From NCBI GenBank assembly GCA_937998875.1, contig CALLBO010000041.1:61731-125730 (forward strand): 64,000 nucleotides of DNA, given 5' to 3'. Positions 42,163-51,812 of the stretch are shown here, piece after piece (position 1 is the stretch's first letter; every line of letters starts with the position of its first letter). Below the pieces are notes generated by a model. The model saw nothing but the letters and a program-made list of their open reading frames with translations, was not told where the DNA came from and did not search any database. Position numbers and translations under genes: made by a program. This stretch comes from an uncultured Granulosicoccaceae bacterium. Lineage in GTDB: Bacteria > Pseudomonadota > Gammaproteobacteria > Granulosicoccales > Granulosicoccaceae.

Positions 42163-43422
42163 ATGACTGCAGATAAAGAGACACGCGCCAACATCCGTAT
42201 CAATGGACAGCGGTTATGGGACAGTCTGATGGAGATGGCAAAGATTGGCCCTGGTGTTGCCGGTGGTAATAACCGCCAAACCCTAACCGATGAAGACGCC
42301 GAGGGGCGTGCTCTGTTCCAAACATGGTGTGAGGAGGCGGGTTGTTCGATGGGGGTTGATGAGATGGGTAATATGTTTGCAACCCGCGCCGGCGAAGACC
42401 CGGATGCATTACCGGTTTATGTAGGCTCACACCTTGATACCCAACCCACCGGTGGCAAGTACGACGGCGTACTCGGTGTACTGGGCGGACTCGAGTTGGT
42501 GCGTACACTGAATGATCTTGGTATCAAGACAAAACATCCCATCGTGATCACTAACTGGACGAATGAGGAGGGAACCCGATACGCACCGGCCATGCTTGCG
42601 TCGGGTGTATTTGCAGGAAAGCATACGCTTGAGTGGGGTTATGATCGCGTTGATGCCGACGGCAAACGATTTGGTGATGAACTCGAACGCATCGGCTGGC
42701 GTGGTCCTGAGAAAGTCGGTGATCGTAAGATGCACGCAATGTTCGAGTTGCACATTGAACAAGGGCCCATACTGGAGGCCGAAAATAAAGAGGTAGGTGT
42801 GGTGACTCACGGACAGGGATTGCGCTGGATAGAATGCACGATCACGGGTAAAGAGAGTCATACCGGATCGACACCCATGCACATGCGCAAAAACGCAGGT
42901 CGCGGCTTGGCGTTGGTGACAGAACTTGTGCATGAGATTGCTATGAAAAATCAACCCAATGCTGTGGGGGCAATAGGGCATATCGATGTGCATCCCAACT
43001 CGCGGAATATCATACCCGGCAAGGTCGTATTCACAGTCGATATGCGAACGCATATACTCGACAAACTGAATGCGATGGTGGACGAGCTTATGCAGAAAGC
43101 ACCAGCTTTGTGTGAGGAGATCGGTGTACAGTTTGAAGCGGAAATTGTCGGCCAGTTTAATCCACCGGCTTTTGATGAAAACTGTGTTAATGCGGTACGA
43201 GACGCTGCAGAGAGTCTGGGTTACTCACATATGGATATCGTCTCCGGTGCTGGTCATGATGCCTGCTGGATTAACGATATTGCACCTACCGCTATGATCA
43301 TGTGTCCGTGTGTTGATGGGTTGTCGCATAATGAGGCTGAGGAAATATCAATAGAATGGGCTACTGCAGGCACTGATGTATTGTTCCATGCAGCGGTTAA
43401 CACAGCTCAGATTGTCGAGTAG
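42163..43422 (+). CDS. Zn-dependent N-carbamoyl-beta-alanine/amino acid amidohydrolase (M20 family)
   Basis: This is a 419-aa member of the M20-type amidase/carbamoylase family. The metal site is visible in YVGSHLDTQPTGGKYDG and NWTNEEGTRYAPAM. Further conserved blocks are ELHIEQGPILE, the dimer-domain HTGSTPMHMRKNAG and GAGHDACW. In pyrimidine breakdown the enzyme releases CO2, NH3 and beta-alanine (or 3-aminoisobutyrate) from the N-carbamoyl acid made by dihydropyrimidinase. The gene is directly followed by that enzyme. Allantoate amidohydrolases belong to the same family, but the neighbours support beta-ureidopropionase activity. AGGAGG precedes the ATG. Confidence 0.92.
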   Translation: MTADKETRANIRINGQRLWDSLMEMAKIGPGVAGGNNRQTLTDEDAEGRALFQTWCEEAGCSMGVDEMGNMFATRAGEDPDALPVYVGSHLDTQPTGGKYDGVLGVLGGLELVRTLNDLGIKTKHPIVITNWTNEEGTRYAPAMLASGVFAGKHTLEWGYDRVDADGKRFGDELERIGWRGPEKVGDRKMHAMFELHIEQGPILEAENKEVGVVTHGQGLRWIECTITGKESHTGSTPMHMRKNAGRGLALVTELVHEIAMKNQPNAVGAIGHIDVHPNSRNIIPGKVVFTVDMRTHILDKLNAMVDELMQKAPALCEEIGVQFEAEIVGQFNPPAFDENCVNAVRDAAESLGYSHMDIVSGAGHDACWINDIAPTAMIMCPCVDGLSHNEAEEISIEWATAGTDVLFHAAVNTAQIVE

Positions 43423-43508
43423 CCGGTTCGGAAAAGGACGAGTAAAAGTTACGCAACCAAAACTTGCCTGGCAAGTACGTTGTGAGCATCACTACAGAGG
43501 AATTCACA

Positions 43509-44963
43509 ATGAGTACGGTCATCAGAAACGGCACAGTCGTTACCGCAGATCTCAGCTATAGCGCAGATGTGTTAATAGACAATGGTGTGATCACTGAAAT
43601 TGGCAGCAATCTCAGCGGCAGTACTGAACTGGATGCAACCGGCTGTTATGTGATGCCGGGTGGTATAGACCCGCACGTTCACCTTGAAATGCCATTCATG
43701 GGTACCTATTCGTCGGATGACTTTGAGAGTGGAACCCGTGCAGGCCTCTCTGGCGGTACCACCATGGTGGTTGATTTTTGCCTGCCCAATCAGGGAGAAA
43801 GCCTGCTGGACGCGATACAACGTTGGGATAATAAATCTACTCGTGCGAACTGTGACTATTCGTTCCATATGGCAGTTACCTGGTGGGGCGAGCAGGTTTT
43901 CAATGACATGAAAACTGTTGTGCAGGATCGGGGCATCAATACCTTTAAGCACTTTCTTGCCTATAAAGGCGCGTTGATGGTGAACGATGATGAGTTGTTC
44001 TCATCGTTTAAACGCCTTTCTGAGCTAGGTGCCACAGCGATGGTGCATGCAGAGAATGGTGATGTAGTGGCAGAGATGACTGCCAAGCTGCTTGAAGAAG
44101 GTAATACCGGCCCCGAGGCACATGCTTATTCCCGGCCCAGTCAGGTTGAAGGTGAAGCCACCAACCGTGCAATCATGATTGCCGATATGGCGGGTGTGCC
44201 ACTCTATGTGGTGCACACCTCGTGTGAAGAAGCTCATGAAGCCATTCGGCGTGCTCGTCAGAATGGTAAGAGAGTCTGGGGTGAGCCACTCATTCAACAT
44301 TTAACCCTGGATGAGAGCGAATACTTCAGTGAAGACTGGGATCATGCTGCACGCCGTGTCATGTCACCTCCATTCAGAAATAAAAAGCACCAGGAAAGTT
44401 TGTGGTCAGGATTAATGTCGGGCTCGTTGAGCGTTGTAGCTACCGATCACTGTGCTTTCACCACTGAACAAAAAAGAAGCGGCGTTGGTGATTTTTCCAA
44501 GATTCCAAATGGTACCGGCGGTCTGGAAGATCGCATGCCAATGCTTTGGACGCATGGTGTGGCTACCGGAAGACTCACACCAAATGAATTTGTTGCCGTA
44601 ACTTCTACGAACATCGCAAAGATACTCAACTGTTACCCGAAAAAGGGTGCCATATTGGTGGGCGCTGATGCTGATCTTGTTGTCTGGGACCCGGAAAAAG
44701 AGAAAACCATACAGGCCAGCTCGCAACAGTCTTCAATCGACTACAACGTTTTTGAAGGCCATCATGTTAAAGGTCTGCCGCGCTTTACGTTAACTCGTGG
44801 CAAAGTCGCTATCCATGATGGTGAGATAAAAACTGAAGAGGGTCATGGTAAGTTTGTTAAACGCGATGCCAATGCAACAGTGAACAAGGCTTTGTCGCAA
44901 TGGAAAGAACTGACAGCACCCCGCCCGGTGGAGCGCACCGGCATACCGGCAACTGGAGTTTAA
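43509..44963 (+). CDS. hydA: Dihydropyrimidinase (D-hydantoinase)
   Basis: This is a 484-aa cyclic amidohydrolase that opens the 5,6-dihydropyrimidine ring to N-carbamoyl-beta-alanine. Zn ligands are His56 and His58 in DPHVHLE, the carbamylated Lys153 in FLAYKGAL, His180 in MVHAENGD, the His of YVVHTSCEEA and the Asp of ATDHCAF. The ATG at 43509 is chosen because AGAGGA lies just upstream and the family start MSTVIRNGTVVTADL begins there; 15 codons further upstream are not homologous. It is followed after 39 nt by the ABC importer genes, which probably bring in pyrimidines or ureides. Confidence 0.96.
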   Translation: MSTVIRNGTVVTADLSYSADVLIDNGVITEIGSNLSGSTELDATGCYVMPGGIDPHVHLEMPFMGTYSSDDFESGTRAGLSGGTTMVVDFCLPNQGESLLDAIQRWDNKSTRANCDYSFHMAVTWWGEQVFNDMKTVVQDRGINTFKHFLAYKGALMVNDDELFSSFKRLSELGATAMVHAENGDVVAEMTAKLLEEGNTGPEAHAYSRPSQVEGEATNRAIMIADMAGVPLYVVHTSCEEAHEAIRRARQNGKRVWGEPLIQHLTLDESEYFSEDWDHAARRVMSPPFRNKKHQESLWSGLMSGSLSVVATDHCAFTTEQKRSGVGDFSKIPNGTGGLEDRMPMLWTHGVATGRLTPNEFVAVTSTNIAKILNCYPKKGAILVGADADLVVWDPEKEKTIQASSQQSSIDYNVFEGHHVKGLPRFTLTRGKVAIHDGEIKTEEGHGKFVKRDANATVNKALSQWKELTAPRPVERTGIPATGV

Positions 44964-45002
44964 TGTCGGTGACCTGCTTGAATATACAGAGAACCTAACC
45001 GT

Positions 45003-45782
45003 ATGAGCGTACCGGTAGTTCAGGCGCAGGGACTGTCTCTAACCTTTCAGACAAACGATGGACCAGTACACGCGTTAAGCGATGTCAGCCTTGATATTAA
45101 CAAGGGTGACTTCGTCAGTTTTATCGGCCCATCGGGGTGTGGCAAAACAACGTTCCTGCGCGTAGTAGCGGACCTTGAGGCACCCACCGGTGGTACTGTT
45201 ACGGTCAATGGTTTATCGCCGCAGGAAGCACGGCTTAACCGTGCTTATGGTTATGTGTTTCAGGCAGCGGGGCTTTATCCATGGCGTACCATCGGTGGCA
45301 ACATCCGGCTACCGCTTGAAATCATGGGGTACAGCAAGGCGGAACGCGAAGCCAGAGTGACCAGAACGCTGGAGCTGGTTGATCTTCAGGGTTTTGAAAA
45401 GAAATTTCCGTGGCAACTATCCGGTGGTATGCAACAGCGTGCATCTATCGCTCGTGCGCTGGCGTTTGACGCAGATATTTTGTTAATGGATGAACCATTC
45501 GGCGCACTGGATGAAATCGTTCGTGATCATTTAAACGAACAGTTACTGTCACTCTGGGCAAAGACGGGTAAAACCATCGCGTTTGTTACGCATTCAATTC
45601 CGGAAGCCGTCTTTCTATCGACCAAAATTGTGGTCATGTCACCACGCCCCGGGCGAGTCACTGATGTGATAGACAGTCCTTTACCGGCAGACAGATCATT
45701 GGAAATTCGAGACACACCGGAGTTTCTTGACATTGCCCATCGGGTTCGTGAAGGATTGCGCGCCGGCCATAGCTATGACTGA
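45003..45782 (+). CDS. ABC transporter ATP-binding protein (SsuB/TauB type)
   Basis: This is a 259-aa import ATPase. Walker A is GPSGCGKTT (about 40-48), Q-loop FQAAGLYPW, signature LSGGMQQR, Walker B ILLMDEPFGALD and the switch His in FVTHSIPEA. The SsuB/TauB/ThiZ subgroup serves nitrate, sulfonate and pyrimidine-like importers with NMT1-type binding proteins, which is what follows here. It is first in a four-gene set (ATPase, two permeases, binding protein) directly behind dihydropyrimidinase. Confidence 0.95.
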   Translation: MSVPVVQAQGLSLTFQTNDGPVHALSDVSLDINKGDFVSFIGPSGCGKTTFLRVVADLEAPTGGTVTVNGLSPQEARLNRAYGYVFQAAGLYPWRTIGGNIRLPLEIMGYSKAEREARVTRTLELVDLQGFEKKFPWQLSGGMQQRASIARALAFDADILLMDEPFGALDEIVRDHLNEQLLSLWAKTGKTIAFVTHSIPEAVFLSTKIVVMSPRPGRVTDVIDSPLPADRSLEIRDTPEFLDIAHRVREGLRAGHSYD

Positions 45783-45823
45783 TCACGCTACAGAGCAGCC
45801 ATCACCACCAGTGGAATGTTCGC

Positions 45824-46756
45824 ATGCGTAACGTTGTACCGGTGCTAACAGTTTTGGCAATCATTGTGGGTGTCTGGTGGGCCGCTGTAGCACCAATGAA
45901 TATGCGTGCGGCACTCGATGTTGCGGAGCGTGCAGGGGATACGGTGGTGCCGGAAGGGTCCGTGCAAAGGCGCGATATATCAGTCCTGACCCTGATGGCG
46001 AACAACGCGCAACACATCGCTTCAGGGTATTCATTAAAAAGGCCAAGGCTGCCCACTCCAACGCAGGTGGGGGCCGAACTATGGAAAACCACCGGTGCTA
46101 TGGTCATGAGAGGCCGTGCTTTCTCTAAACGCTCACTGATTTACCATGGCTGGATAACCTTGCAGTCTACGTTATGGGGATTTCTGCTTGGCACTACATT
46201 GGGCATTCTTGGTGCGGTTGCAATTGTCTATAGTCGCGTTGCCAATATGAGTTTGATGCCGTGGGCGGTTATCAGCCAGACCATCCCGATCGTCGCACTT
46301 GCACCGATGATTATTGTTTTGTCGAATCAGTTGGGCATACAGGAACGAATCGTACCGAAAGCAATAATTGCAGCTTATCTCTGTTATTTTCCAGTGCTGG
46401 TGAGCATGGTAAAGGGGCTGCGATCACCTGCTGCATCAGAGCTTGATCTACTTAAAACCTATAGTGCCGGTGGTCTGCAAAGCTTTTTTAAGTTACGACT
46501 GCCTGCGAGTGTGCCATTCCTGTTTACGTCGCTGAAAGTAGGTATTGCCGCAGCGCTGGTGGGCACTATTGTTGGTGAATTGCCGACGGGTGCAATTAGT
46601 GGTCTCGGTGCACGTATATTGATCGGTGATCAATTCGGCACCCCGCTGGCCATTTGGGCGGCACTGTTTGCGGCCGCAATTCTGGCGGGAGTTTTGGTTA
46701 CCCTGCTTGATGTAGTGCAAAGAATAACGCTTTTCAAAATGGGCTTCAGATCATGA
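45824..46756 (+). CDS. ABC transporter permease (SsuC/ThiX type)
   Basis: This is a 310-aa permease. A first helix at residues 5-22 is followed by a periplasmic loop of about 85 residues (DVAERAGDTVVPEGS onward), longer than in most SsuC proteins. Five further helices then form the transport domain. The coupling motif reads ELDLLKTYSAGGLQSFFKLRLP. GAISGLGARILIGDQF is a typical C-terminal segment. The last bases overlap the start of the second permease (ATGA). Two different permeases suggest a heterodimer, as in several pyrimidine/ureide-linked importers. Confidence 0.9.
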   Translation: MRNVVPVLTVLAIIVGVWWAAVAPMNMRAALDVAERAGDTVVPEGSVQRRDISVLTLMANNAQHIASGYSLKRPRLPTPTQVGAELWKTTGAMVMRGRAFSKRSLIYHGWITLQSTLWGFLLGTTLGILGAVAIVYSRVANMSLMPWAVISQTIPIVALAPMIIVLSNQLGIQERIVPKAIIAAYLCYFPVLVSMVKGLRSPAASELDLLKTYSAGGLQSFFKLRLPASVPFLFTSLKVGIAAALVGTIVGELPTGAISGLGARILIGDQFGTPLAIWAALFAAAILAGVLVTLLDVVQRITLFKMGFRS

Positions 46757-47598
46757 TCTGGCTCGTCGGTGCGCTGGTATTCTGGGTAGTCGCATGGGCA
46801 TTGAATATCCGGCTTGCCAACTCAAGTCGTGCCGACACCATTGCACTGCGAGTAGCAGTACCGGTGCTGTTCGGTGTGACTTTACTGGTTTTATGGGAAG
46901 GGCTGGTCCGCGGACTCGGTGTATCACAAGTGATACTACCGGCTCCCAGTCAGATTGGCAGTACAATCATCAACTCAACGGAAACACTTTGGACCGACTT
47001 TAACCAGACCGTTCTAAAAGGGGCTTTGCGTGGCTTTGTGATCGGGGCGCTGGCAGCATTCGCAACGGCGATTATGATAGACAGAAGCAGTTTCCTGACA
47101 CGCGGACTACTGCCAATTGGCAACTTTGTGGCTGCTTTACCGATTGTCGGGATCGCACCAATCCTCGTAAACTGGTTTGGATTCGACTGGCAGTCCAAAG
47201 CAGCTGTGGTGGTGGTAATGGTGTTTTTTCCAGTGTTGGTAAATACCGTTCAGGGGCTGCGGGAAACAGATAAAATGCAACAGGATCTGATGCGCACTTA
47301 TGCTGCAGGCTATCTGCAAACTCTGTTGAAGTTGCGCCTGCCTGCAGCGATGCCGTTTGTTTTTAACGGGCTGAAGATCGCAACCACTCTGGCCCTCATT
47401 GGTGCAATAGTGGCGGAATATTTTGGTTCGCCTACTCGCGGTATGGGGTTTCGTATTTCCACAGGGGTAGGTAGTCTGGATATTGATCTGGTTTGGGCAG
47501 AGATCGCAGTGGCGGCTCTTGCGGGAACATTTTTTTACGGCCTTGTGGCCTGGCTGGAAAAACGGGTGACCTTCTGGCATCCATCACAAACTGGCTGA
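46753..47598 (+). CDS. ABC transporter permease (SsuC/ThiX type)
   Basis: This is a 281-aa permease with six hydrophobic segments and the coupling motif QQDLMRTYAAGYLQTLLKLRLP near residue 175. The sequence EGLVRGLGVSQVILPAPSQI is the usual SsuC-family lead-in. It overlaps the preceding permease gene by 4 nt and precedes the binding-protein gene by 38 nt (GAGGGG lies before that ATG). It forms the second half of a heterodimeric channel in the inner membrane. Confidence 0.92.
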   Translation: MIWLVGALVFWVVAWALNIRLANSSRADTIALRVAVPVLFGVTLLVLWEGLVRGLGVSQVILPAPSQIGSTIINSTETLWTDFNQTVLKGALRGFVIGALAAFATAIMIDRSSFLTRGLLPIGNFVAALPIVGIAPILVNWFGFDWQSKAAVVVVMVFFPVLVNTVQGLRETDKMQQDLMRTYAAGYLQTLLKLRLPAAMPFVFNGLKIATTLALIGAIVAEYFGSPTRGMGFRISTGVGSLDIDLVWAEIAVAALAGTFFYGLVAWLEKRVTFWHPSQTG

Positions 47599-47636
47599 GA
47601 ACAGCCATAAACAGAAACTCAACACGAGGGGATTAC

Positions 47637-48620
47637 ATGAAACTTAAGAACTCACTTAGCGCTCTGGCGCTATCACTGGTAGCTGGTGTTGCCACGGCCG
47701 CAGATGATGTAACACTGCAACTTAAATGGGTTACCCAGTCTCAGTTTGCAGGCTACTATGCAGCGCAAGATCTTGGCTACTATAAAGATGAAGATCTCAA
47801 CGTCACTATTAAACCCGGCGGTCCGGACATCGCTCCCACTCAGGTGCTTGCCGGTGGCGGTGCTGACGTCACAGTAGAGTGGATGCCCGCTGCACTTGCT
47901 GCTCGCGAAAAGGGGTTGGCAATGGTAAACATTGCACAGCCTTTTAAATCATCCGGCATGATGTTGACTTGTCGCAAAGACTCCGGCGTTGCCAGTACTG
48001 ATGACTTTGCCGGCAAGACACTTGGCGTCTGGTTCTTCGGTAACGAATTTCCGTTTCTTAGCTGGATGGGCAAACTCGGTTTGTCCACAGAAGGCGGTGA
48101 AGACGGCGTAGAAGTATTGAAGCAGGGCTTTAACGTTGATCCGATTGTTAACGGCCAGGCAGCCTGTGTATCGACCATGACGTACAACGAGTACTGGCAG
48201 ATCATTGATGCGGGTATTTCACCTGATGAACTGGTGACCTTCAAGTACGAAGATCAGGGTGTGGCGACGTTGGAAGACGGTCTGTACGCATTGGAAGAGA
48301 ATCTGGCTGACCCTGCGTTTGAAGATAAAATGGTGCGCTTCGTTCGCGCTTCCATGAAAGGCTGGAAGTGGGCTGAAGAGAATCCGGAAAAAGCAGCAAT
48401 GATCGTGTTGGATAATGATCAGACCGGTGCTCAAACTGAAGAACATCAGATCCGTATGATGGGTGAAGTGGCAAAGCTCACTGCAGGCTCGAATGGCATG
48501 CTTGAGCCGGCGGACTACGAGCGTACTGTAGAGTCATTGCTCTCTGGTGGTTCTGATCCGGTGATTACCAAAGCACCTGAAGGTGCCTGGACTCACGCCA
48601 TCACTGACAAGGCGTTGTAG
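47637..48620 (+). CDS. NMT1/THI5-like ABC substrate-binding protein (probable pyrimidine or ureide binder)
   Basis: This is a 327-aa periplasmic protein with a signal peptide cleaved after VATA (residue 21). The mature start is VTLQLKWVTQSQFAGYYAAQDLGYYKDE, a strong NMT1/THI5 family pattern shared with thiamine-pyrimidine (ThiY) and riboflavin-linked binders. Further blocks are VEWMPAALAAREKG and TLGVWFFGNEFPFLSWM. The ATG at 47637 follows GAGGGG and excludes an upstream frame. As last gene of the preT-to-transporter region it probably binds uracil, thymine, dihydropyrimidine or a ureido acid; thiamine precursors are a less likely option because no thi genes are near. Confidence 0.92.
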   Translation: MKLKNSLSALALSLVAGVATAADDVTLQLKWVTQSQFAGYYAAQDLGYYKDEDLNVTIKPGGPDIAPTQVLAGGGADVTVEWMPAALAAREKGLAMVNIAQPFKSSGMMLTCRKDSGVASTDDFAGKTLGVWFFGNEFPFLSWMGKLGLSTEGGEDGVEVLKQGFNVDPIVNGQAACVSTMTYNEYWQIIDAGISPDELVTFKYEDQGVATLEDGLYALEENLADPAFEDKMVRFVRASMKGWKWAEENPEKAAMIVLDNDQTGAQTEEHQIRMMGEVAKLTAGSNGMLEPADYERTVESLLSGGSDPVITKAPEGAWTHAITDKAL

Positions 48621-48789
48621 TTAAGGGTTGTAGTGTCATAGGTAGATGCTGCAACTAAGAATCAACCAATTGAGTCACAGCAGCCGACGAATCTCTGAAA
48701 AGTAGTAATTATTTAGAGTGACAGGCTTTTGTGACTCAGGCGGTTGGTTTACGAGGGAGTAAGCGCTAAAGCAGCAACACACGCAACGG

Positions 48790-51117
48790 TTACTTTTTCT
48801 CCGGGACGACTTCGTCTTCCACCGCCTCTGCTGCCGCCGCACCAATGGCTTGCAACTGTTCTTTATCCAGCTTATCGGTATTGTCCAGTCCGGGAATATG
48901 TACCATCACCTGCTTACGAGCAAACGGAATTCCTGCCTCGTCAAAGGCTTTTTGAACACGAACGTAAACCTCTTTCCGGATCATAAACTGTTTGCCTGGT
49001 TTGGCCATGAATTTTCCACGGATGACAATGCCATTGTCATCCACCTCGGCAACCCCTTGTGATTTGAACGGCTGTAGAAAATCCTCACCAAGAATCGGGT
49101 CGGTCAGCAGGTCAGCACCGATGCGCTTAAAAATCTTTTTAACCTTTTGCACATCGGTATCGAACGGCACGCGAAAGCGGAGTTTTACGATGACCCAGTC
49201 GCGTGAAAAGTTGGTTAGTTTCGGAATTTCGCCATAAGGGATAGTGTGTACCAGTCCCATGTGATGACGTAATCTGAGAGATCGCAGTGAAATTTTCTCT
49301 ACTGATCCCATGGTGCCACCTACATCGATGTACTCACCAACCCGGAAAGCGTCGTCAGCAAGAAAAAACATTCCTGAGACGATGTCCTTAACCAGTGTTT
49401 GCGCACCAAAACCAATAGCAAGACCGACAACACCTGCACCAGCCAGAATAGGCCCAATATTAACGCCGAGTTCGCTTAAAATCATGATGATGGCAACCAA
49501 CACAATTACAAAGAGTGCGGTTTTACGAATTATCGGTAGCAACGTAGCAATACGAGACAACCCGGTACCACCGATTTCTCCTCCTCCATCACCTTCTTCT
49601 TCAAGGTGCGAGCTCTCTCGAGCGAGCCAGTAGTCAGCAAGTGCGGCAACCAGTTCCCACATAACGTAAGCCAACAACAGAGTAAGTAAAACCTCCACCA
49701 CAATGCCGGCGGTTTTAGCACCCAGACCTGAGTGTGCAAGATCCAGCAGGTTCAAGCCCCACAAATTCGCTAGCGAGTATACAACCACGCCAACAACCAG
49801 AATCCGTCCAACACGCAGTAAGCCCTGTTGCATGTTACGGCGGGCTTTCCCTGCATTCTCACTTTCATCCTCTGCTGCCTGTATTCCACGGCCTACAAAG
49901 AGTGTGACATTGGCATCAATCCCCGGCCATAAAAAGATGGTGATTAGCGTTATATAAACTGCTTGTAGTGAATAGACCCCGATATCTGTGGTGTTGATAA
50001 TCATCTCGACCAGCAGGTATTTTAAAGCGATCAGGATAATTGCTATCTGTGGCCAATGGTTTGCAAACCAGCTGGGTTCTACCAGGGTTGTTTCACCGAT
50101 TCCTGCCCAGACACGCTTTTTATTTTCAAACATTATTTCGGTCAGCCCGGCACGGTTGCACCAGATGGTCAATGCTGCGGCAACATACATTGACAGATTC
50201 ATCCAGAAGCCCAGAGTCAACATATATCCAACGCCGCCATAATGCTGCTCGCCAGTCTTTAGCAATAATCGAAATGCGGCATGTATGAAGACAATATAGG
50301 CGGCAAGCAGTGAAAACATAATGGTAATTTGCATAGCACGGGAATCTGAAGTTCTGCAGATGCGTAAATCCGGACGCCTCGGAGCAAAGAAAAAACGACA
50401 GATAACATACGCCATCCAGCCGCCTGCAATAGTGCCTGTGAAGAGATAGGCAAACCCGTGCATGATGGAATCCGCAACCAGATAATTGGAGATAATGATA
50501 TAGCTGATCAGATTAAACGCGAGCACACCAAGAACATCGTATGTGAGTCTGGAGTAAAGAATTTTCAGAATCCCACCGAGAGTCTCGGATGATGCGGAAA
50601 TGAGTTTCTGTTTACTCTTCCGGAAAAACAAGGCGACACATCGTTCAGCAATACCACCGGCTGCGATAGCGAACAACAGCATGTATAAAAATCTGCCCCA
50701 ACCTTGCTCGACTTCCCGTTGTAATCCTGAGCCTAGATTTGAGATTGTTTTAAAAATGTCCGGGAAATTGGACACTGCACTATGAATCTTCAAAAAAAAG
50801 CTCATAGAAATCTGCTGAGTCAGACTCACAAGGCCGGCGTTTTTAGTTGATTCAGTTTCATTAGCTTCGGCGACTGCATCGAGTCTTTGGATTAGCAGCG
50901 CTCTCACATCACTATCGCTAAGTGCGGACACCATCTCCCGCACGGCTTCCTTACTGACAGGATCGTCCAGCGCAAGTATGGATTCTGCTTGTCCGTCCTG
51001 ACCCGTCATCATTTGCGTCTGGGCAATGACCTGGTCTGGCGATGCCAACGACAGAGCGCCGAACAACAGAAGTGAAATCAGAAGGAAACGGATTTGCGGG
51101 TGGGTAGCCAGGCACAT
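48790..51117 (-). CDS. MscS-family mechanosensitive channel with large N-terminal extension
   Basis: This is a 775-aa membrane protein. A signal peptide (residues 1-32, IRFLLISLLLFGALSLASP) leads a periplasmic helical stretch. About eight hydrophobic helices are followed by the conserved MscS pore/beta domain: AGVVGLAIGFGAQTLVKDIVSG, FRVGEYIDVGGTMGSVEKIS, LRLRHHMGLVHTIPYGEIPKLTNFSRDW and the alpha/beta cytoplasmic cage. It is larger than E. coli MscS (286 aa) and similar in plan to YbiO/MscM-type channels. It releases solutes during osmotic downshock. It is a single gene on the minus strand. Confidence 0.93.
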   Translation of the reverse strand: MCLATHPQIRFLLISLLLFGALSLASPDQVIAQTQMMTGQDGQAESILALDDPVSKEAVREMVSALSDSDVRALLIQRLDAVAEANETESTKNAGLVSLTQQISMSFFLKIHSAVSNFPDIFKTISNLGSGLQREVEQGWGRFLYMLLFAIAAGGIAERCVALFFRKSKQKLISASSETLGGILKILYSRLTYDVLGVLAFNLISYIIISNYLVADSIMHGFAYLFTGTIAGGWMAYVICRFFFAPRRPDLRICRTSDSRAMQITIMFSLLAAYIVFIHAAFRLLLKTGEQHYGGVGYMLTLGFWMNLSMYVAAALTIWCNRAGLTEIMFENKKRVWAGIGETTLVEPSWFANHWPQIAIILIALKYLLVEMIINTTDIGVYSLQAVYITLITIFLWPGIDANVTLFVGRGIQAAEDESENAGKARRNMQQGLLRVGRILVVGVVVYSLANLWGLNLLDLAHSGLGAKTAGIVVEVLLTLLLAYVMWELVAALADYWLARESSHLEEEGDGGGEIGGTGLSRIATLLPIIRKTALFVIVLVAIIMILSELGVNIGPILAGAGVVGLAIGFGAQTLVKDIVSGMFFLADDAFRVGEYIDVGGTMGSVEKISLRSLRLRHHMGLVHTIPYGEIPKLTNFSRDWVIVKLRFRVPFDTDVQKVKKIFKRIGADLLTDPILGEDFLQPFKSQGVAEVDDNGIVIRGKFMAKPGKQFMIRKEVYVRVQKAFDEAGIPFARKQVMVHIPGLDNTDKLDKEQLQAIGAAAAEAVEDEVVPEKK

Positions 51118-51243
51118 ACGATGTTTTTTGATTCCAGAAACGTGTTACGGCAATACTCTACAGGAGCATACGCCCTTTTTGTATGACTAACGCGATACAG
51201 CAAGTGGAAATGCACCTTCCGTGAAAAATGCCGATTGCATGTT

Positions 51244-51607
51244 TTATGTTTGACGTGGCGCAATTATGCTCAAGGCTGCACCTACTATCACGATAGCTGC
51301 ACCAAGCCATGTTAATGCCGAATATGCCTCCCTAAAGATGAAGGTGCCGACCAAAAGAGCAACTGCTGCGGCAAAATACCCAATTTGACTCAGATACGTT
51401 GGTCCACCGACGAACTAGCCGCGCATGCAATGCAACCATAACACTCGCTACGGCAATTGTTATTAACACCACCACCGGGATCGATGGCAGACCGACCAGT
51501 AATTCTGCACCGGGCAATATTATCACCAGTAAGAGCAACATGCATGTGGCGGCTAAGTTCAAGCCAATAGCCAACTCCATCGGTTCTGACTTCCCGGGCC
51601 AGGCCAT
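51244..51607 (-). pseudogene. Truncated, frameshifted copy of the EamA transporter gene
   Basis: This holds only the C-terminal part (from YRTMAWPGKSEPMELAIG) of an EamA/DMT transporter. It is closely similar to the end of the intact gene at 53489-54388, in the same orientation. After VMVALHARL a 2-bp deletion near 51415 (CGGCTAGTTCG where the intact copy reads CGGCTGCAGTTCG) shifts the frame. The remaining coding sense continues in the other frame (VGGPTYLSQ..., ALTWLGAAIVIVGAALSIIA) to a stop at 51244. The 5' half is missing and replaced by an NmrA-like gene fragment. It is not expected to make a working transporter. Confidence 0.85.
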
Positions 51608-51812
51608 AGTACGGTACCTGCGCTTCCAGCTCCTTATCGGTCATCTCTAATAAGCTGGCTTCGGTGATAATAAGCCTAACATTGCGAATAAGGTGCTCCG
51701 GTAGCGAATTGGCAGATCGCACAACAGCTTTAGCTGGTTCACCTTGATCAAACAATTGTTCGACGAGGAGCCAGCCTGTTGCGCCACCGGCACCAACAAC
51801 CAAAACAGACAT
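51607..51812 (-). pseudogene. 5' fragment of an NmrA-like NAD(P)-binding protein gene fused to the EamA remnant
   Basis: The ATG at 51812 with AAGGGA 6 nt upstream starts MSVLVVGAGGATGWLLVEQL, a clear atypical-SDR/NmrA-type Rossmann fold. It continues through AVVRSANSLPEHLIRN to about residue 68 (EMTDKELEAQV). There the homology ends abruptly at a GGTACC sequence, and the EamA remnant begins in a different frame. Full-length members have 200-300 residues. The junction marks a deletion or rearrangement. Confidence 0.75.
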
